The notes below the pieces were generated by a model that had not been told where the DNA came from, did not search any database, and was given only the letters and a program-made list of their open reading frames with translations. Below are positions 60,074-64,000 of a DNA stretch of 64,000 bases, piece after piece. Each line of letters starts with the position of its first letter. Position 1 is the first letter of the stretch. This DNA is from Stachybotrys elegans. Lineage: Eukaryota; Ascomycota; Sordariomycetes; Hypocreales; Stachybotryaceae. The stretch covers positions 186,001 through 250,000 of the forward strand of contig JAGPNK010000014.1 in assembly GCA_020746835.1 (NCBI GenBank). The letters run 5' to 3'. The translations under genes and the position numbers were made by a program.

Positions 60074-61653
60074 AAACTCGGAGGTCTCGGGGTGTCTGTG
60101 GGAAAAGGGTTGTTGTGGGAGGAGGCGGGAGCAGCGAACGACGCTGTGATGAAGCGGCTTCGCTGAGAAAAAGAGTTTTGTGTTTTTGGTGATGTGACGA
60201 GGGTGGGGCGACGAGGAGAAGTTTGCGATGCCGGGAGGTATCGACGAAGTGGTTGAAGTATCGGCGAGCGATGGACTGGCGGTATGCGGCGATGAGGCAG
60301 AGGCTGGCTTGCAGCAGATGTTGATGCGAGAGATGTAGAAGAGCTCTGGTTGCTTGGCAGCGGGAGGTTGAAGAGGAAGAGAGTAAGGAGGGTGAGAAAG
60401 AGGTTAAAGAGCACGGGGACGAGGGGCAGGGCCAGGCAAGGGCCACCAAGCAGGGCGGCACTGCACAGCCCCTAAACCCGGAGCGGATTTCCTGCCTGAA
60501 ATGTTAGGAATGGGCGAGGCTTTGATCTTGCCCGAGGTAAGACAGTACTGGCGTCTAAGCCTAGCTGGGCTGCACTAAGAAAGTACCCTGGTACCAGCCG
60601 GCGGATGGTTGGGCGACGAAGAAATCCCATTGTCGTCATTCACCGCCTTGCATCATGACATGAGGGGTGCATCACCTGCAAGCAGGGCCCGACAATGACA
60701 GGCGCACCCTTTGGATGCCGGCTGTCAATAAAGCGAGCCTGCAAGGTGCAAGGGAAGGCAATGCAAATTACATACATACAGGTGCTGCAGTGCATCGTGC
60801 TACCGAACCGGCATCTGGACAGGCCGGGAACCCCGCCCCCAGCAATTCCCGCAGCAGAGCACAAGCACATCCCGCCACAGCCACAGGCGGCTCAGGCGTG
60901 GTGTGTTTCCTTCCCTTGGGCTGGCTGTTTCTGTTTCTGTTTCTGTTTCGCCCGCCTTCGCCGACATGGGTGTCCCCTCCAGATCGCGTGCCCACCATCT
61001 GTGGCCTGGAGATGGGCTGGGCTTGCCTGCTGACTCCTGTGTGCAAATCATGACATTGGGGAATGCTCTAGAAGCCTCGCCTGTTCCCGTCCCAAACCGG
61101 CACCCCCGATTTCGATCATCGACCCGGTGACTGCGAGAATTTGAACTATCACCTGCTTAGTACGGAGTACGCTGTACTAGCTCCAACATCAGGCGAAGGC
61201 TCCAGGCCCTTGCTGATTCGAAATTACGTCACTGGAGCGCTGCGAGTGGTGGATGGCCAACTCAGCTCAGCTCAGTCGCATCCATCGAAACGTCTCCAGC
61301 CAGTCTCGGAGATGCATTAGATTCGATACATGTTTCTGTGCATCCAACTCGTGTGCCACAATGCCTGCTCCTTCACAGTGGAAGTGGATTAAGTTTAGGT
61401 TAGTAAATCCTGGAAAGGGATGATCCTCGGTGATCGTCCGCTCAAGTTCGAACAACACACTTGTGCTAAGTACTCTGCTAACCTGATGCTGGTTCGATGG
61501 GTTGATTCTGGGCTACCCTAGAGTGGAAGCAACCCCACTGTTTGCACACACTCGAAAAGTCCAGCATCCGACTTTGTGGCGCACAGAGGAATATTGGTTA
61601 GGGGAAGCAACTCACCAAGGAATTTGGCGCTCATCCTTGGATATTCCTGACGG
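60074..61653. promoter_or_regulatory. Divergent intergenic region between eIF1 and TRM44
   Basis: About 1.6 kb. A short TTTCTG repeat occurs at about 60,926-60,950. Long leader or promoter regions are common for eIF1 genes. No other gene was recognised. Confidence 0.4.
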
Positions 61654-63135
61654 ATGCCTTTCACGCCTGAGGCGCTGCCTCCAACAATACCGCCCTTCTT
61701 TCAAGATGGAGCCGACAATGTGTGGACGCCCATCTACGCCCATGAGTGCGCCTTTGGCCCGGAGATCTTTCGAGACAAGATGACGAACTTGATCCAAAAC
61801 CCCAACCTCAATTCGTCTTGGCTGTTTCGGGCCGACATCTTGTGCGATTACACAGACGATGAGCCTTCTGCGGCGGGCGACGACGATGCTGCTCCCCTCG
61901 TTGCAGAGATTCGAGGCTACCACCGGCAGAGGACGGTAGTACGGAGACTCATTCCTCGGAATGAGCAGAGGGATGCGCCGATGGTGCAGACATGTATCTT
62001 CTATCAGCAGACAATAGCAAACACGTCAAAGTTGCTCCTCGTCTACTTCCCCCATTGCTCCAGCCCCCAGCAGTTCCCCCATTACCACCCAAGGGTACGG
62101 GGAATAGCCCATCTACATGAATGGGATGTGTCGTCGAACGTGGGACGCGTCTCTGTCCATTTCTTGGCGTTTCCTGAAGAGCCAATCGATGACAGGCTGA
62201 GGAGGATCGGATACCATCTTCTAGAGACCATCACCAAGCACGGCAAAGGTGGTCTCGATGGGTATGTGAAGAGAGTCAATCTTGACCGGGTCGTGCCCCA
62301 AAAGCCCTTCCAGGAACGCTTCGCTCTGTTGAAGGCCAAGTATGCGCGGTCTCTATTCGATATGTGGGCGGAGAAGACCGACCCCGGCAAGCATGTCTTT
62401 GAGGATCTGAGCATCGCAGCTTTTCTGATTCAGCTATGGGCCGACATGTACAAGGGCAAGACATTCCCGGGGTTTGTCGACATTGGATGCGGGAACGGGC
62501 TGCTTGTGTACATACTCATCCAAGAGGGCTTCTCCGGCTGGGGCTTTGATGCGCGCCAGCGCAAGTCCTGGGAGCACTACACCACGCCTGTGTCTTGCTC
62601 GCCATCGGGCGACTCACTGGCACAACGCCTACTGTTGCCCGCCATCATACCCATTGATGCGTCGAATCCGCTAGAGGGGATGGAGCTTTCCGGCATTCAC
62701 GACGGCCTGTTCCCCGAGGGAACCTTTATCATCTCCAACCACGCAGATGAACTCACGCCATGGACACCCATTCTTGCCACTCAGTCGCGCTGCCCATTCA
62801 TCATGATACCCTGCTGCAGCCATAATCTTAGCGCCGACAAGTTCCGAGCTCCTCCTCCAAGAGATAAGTCCAAGGGAAAGTCACAGTATGCCTCCCTGGT
62901 CGACTGGGTGACGCGCATTTCTGAGGACTGCGGCTGGCAGGTAGAGACTGAGATGCTGCGCATACCTAGCACGCGGAACATGTGCATCATTGGACGAAAG
63001 AGGGAGGAGGACAACGTCTTCGGCGATACAGACGAGCTGCAGAGCATCATTCAGGAGCATGGTGGCGCTGGAGGCTATCACGCCAACGTCGCGAAGCTAT
63101 TGAAGGCCGAATCGCATGCGACCACCAAACATTGA
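61654..63135 (+). CDS. TRM44: TRM44-like tRNA (uracil-2'-O-)-methyltransferase
   Basis: A single exon of 493 residues. The SAM-binding motif reads FVDIGCGNGLLVYILI, preceded by the conserved DLSIAAFLIQLW region and followed by GWGFDARQRKSW, FIISNHADELTPW, FIMIPCCSHNLS and RNMCIIGRKR. This fits TRM44, which 2'-O-methylates U44 of tRNA-Ser. It is intact, with no disruption seen. Confidence 0.88.
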   Translation: MPFTPEALPPTIPPFFQDGADNVWTPIYAHECAFGPEIFRDKMTNLIQNPNLNSSWLFRADILCDYTDDEPSAAGDDDAAPLVAEIRGYHRQRTVVRRLIPRNEQRDAPMVQTCIFYQQTIANTSKLLLVYFPHCSSPQQFPHYHPRVRGIAHLHEWDVSSNVGRVSVHFLAFPEEPIDDRLRRIGYHLLETITKHGKGGLDGYVKRVNLDRVVPQKPFQERFALLKAKYARSLFDMWAEKTDPGKHVFEDLSIAAFLIQLWADMYKGKTFPGFVDIGCGNGLLVYILIQEGFSGWGFDARQRKSWEHYTTPVSCSPSGDSLAQRLLLPAIIPIDASNPLEGMELSGIHDGLFPEGTFIISNHADELTPWTPILATQSRCPFIMIPCCSHNLSADKFRAPPPRDKSKGKSQYASLVDWVTRISEDCGWQVETEMLRIPSTRNMCIIGRKREEDNVFGDTDELQSIIQEHGGAGGYHANVAKLLKAESHATTKH

Positions 63136-63241
63136 CTTATTACGCCATGATCTATGAGGCCAAGTAAAGATGGGCAGTGCGACCAGTGTCCTTGAAGTCT
63201 TCCAGCATTGATCTCGAGACAGGTAGGCAGGTTCTGATCGC

Positions 63242-63797
63242 CTACAATTTCGATCCCATCCTCTTCAGGTAGAAGAAGTACGTTCCCGCATCGTCGCCAT
63301 TCATCTTACTGTCCATGGCGCCTAGTACCATGTCGTCAGCCACATAGCGGAAGCTGTCGATAATCGGCAACGTGTCGTAGACCATGGCAGCCGAGACGAC
63401 ACCTCGAAACTTGACCTCTCGGATCTGTTAAAGCGTGTCAGCGCATCTCCCATCAAACCAGCAGACACCCTCGCCTGACCCTGGCATTCCCAGCGCGCTT
63501 CTCCCATACTCTGGCGCCATCTCTGTAGACCATGACGGGATCGACATCGTCTATGCTACGGAATCTCTTGCCGGCCCAATTGGACTGGAGCAGTAGGGCA
63601 TGCGAAGGGTGGCCTGTGTCGAAACTGCCACCCTGCCAATCCCCGATCAAGAACTCGGGCTCAATCGGCTTCAACTGGTCGAAAACGGCGGCAATGTCTG
63701 CCTCTTGAACCTTGCCATTGGCTTTGATGATGGACTGCAGACGTTGCTGAGGACTTGATGGTTCGTTAGACGCAGTTGCTTTCTTAGAGTGGCGCAT
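63242..63797 (-). CDS. GXWXG/DUF4334 domain protein
   Basis: Exons 63797-63480 and 63424-63242, joined in phase 0 by a GTCAGG...TAACAG intron, give 166 residues. The GXWXG motif is visible as LIGDWQGGSFDTGH, then NWAGKRFRSIDDVDPVM; exon 2 carries REVKFRGVVSAAMVYDTLPI and MDSKMNGDDAGTYFFYLKR, as in GXWXG plus DUF4334 proteins. No reaction is established. It is convergent with TRM44. The donor GTCAGG is unusual, but phase and homology support it. Confidence 0.78.
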
Positions 63798-64000
63798 TCA
63801 TACCTCATTTCGCCTTGAGATGCGCAGATGGACGATCCGCTAGCTTAACTACGAGCTACAACAATGCTGTATACTACTGGAGTGAATGGTATTTGAGCTG
63901 TCTCTCACAAATTATTTCCCGAGGTATTGAGCTTGGTGATGCCTCCGCTTCCTCACGAACCGGGATGCTTCCCCGCACTGAAGATCAGGAGAGCCTCGGT
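63798..64000. other. Intergenic, right edge
   Basis: No feature was recognised. Confidence 0.3.

Noticed and set aside
1..64000. tRNA genes, rRNA or CRISPR arrays
   Set aside because: None was recognised by eye; CRISPR is not expected in a fungal nuclear contig.

Overview
The window looks like a nuclear contig of a filamentous ascomycete, most likely a Sordariomycete and possibly Hypocreales (the taxonomic placement is inference). Nearly all genes carry short GT-AG introns of about 45-100 bp. The gene content is typical of these fungi: a HET-domain protein, aminoglycoside-phosphotransferase-like (APH) proteins, a LaeA-like methyltransferase, a highly reducing PKS remnant and a hydrophobin. 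Two long AT-rich blocks show the C-to-T/G-to-A decay expected of repeat-induced point mutation (RIP).

Layout. (1) 1-7,990 is an AT-rich island holding decayed Ty3/gypsy chromovirus copies, with one element nested inside another. (2) 8,000-40,430 is a normal-GC accessory region: a small Cys-rich protein, a DUF2293 protein, an MFS pump, three APH-like proteins, an SGNH hydrolase, a HET protein with an upstream helical protein, an M28 aminopeptidase, an F-box protein, a LaeA-like methyltransferase, a kinase pseudogene, the C-terminal half of a reducing PKS beside an alpha/beta hydrolase, and a five-exon gene with one in-frame stop. (3) 40,689-48,673 is a complete RIP-decayed chromovirus with 387-bp LTRs and a 5-bp target duplication. 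(4) 48,674-54,940 is transitional: a duplicated segment with one intact and one RIP-decayed copy, an F-box-like gene with an in-frame TAG, a PD-(D/E)XK nuclease-like gene and a BTB gene. (5) 55,900-64,000 is a conserved-type region: hydrophobin, EOS1, eIF1/SUI1, TRM44 and a GXWXG/DUF4334 protein.

How the genes relate. The right end is mostly housekeeping (translation initiation, tRNA methylation, ER N-glycosylation). The 8-40 kb block is accessory: signalling or allorecognition-type proteins, a secreted peptidase, and what may be the worn remains of a polyketide locus (PKS ER-KR-ACP half, hydrolase, methyltransferase).

Two cross-cutting patterns matter for reading the annotation. First, several otherwise intact genes (HET, SGNH, EOS1) need a one-base correction at a G or C run, which may be sequencing error rather than biology. 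Second, three long reading frames contain a single in-frame TAG that a CpA-to-TpA change could have produced. All exon models were derived by eye from splice motifs, reading phase and protein family resemblance; no database search was possible.
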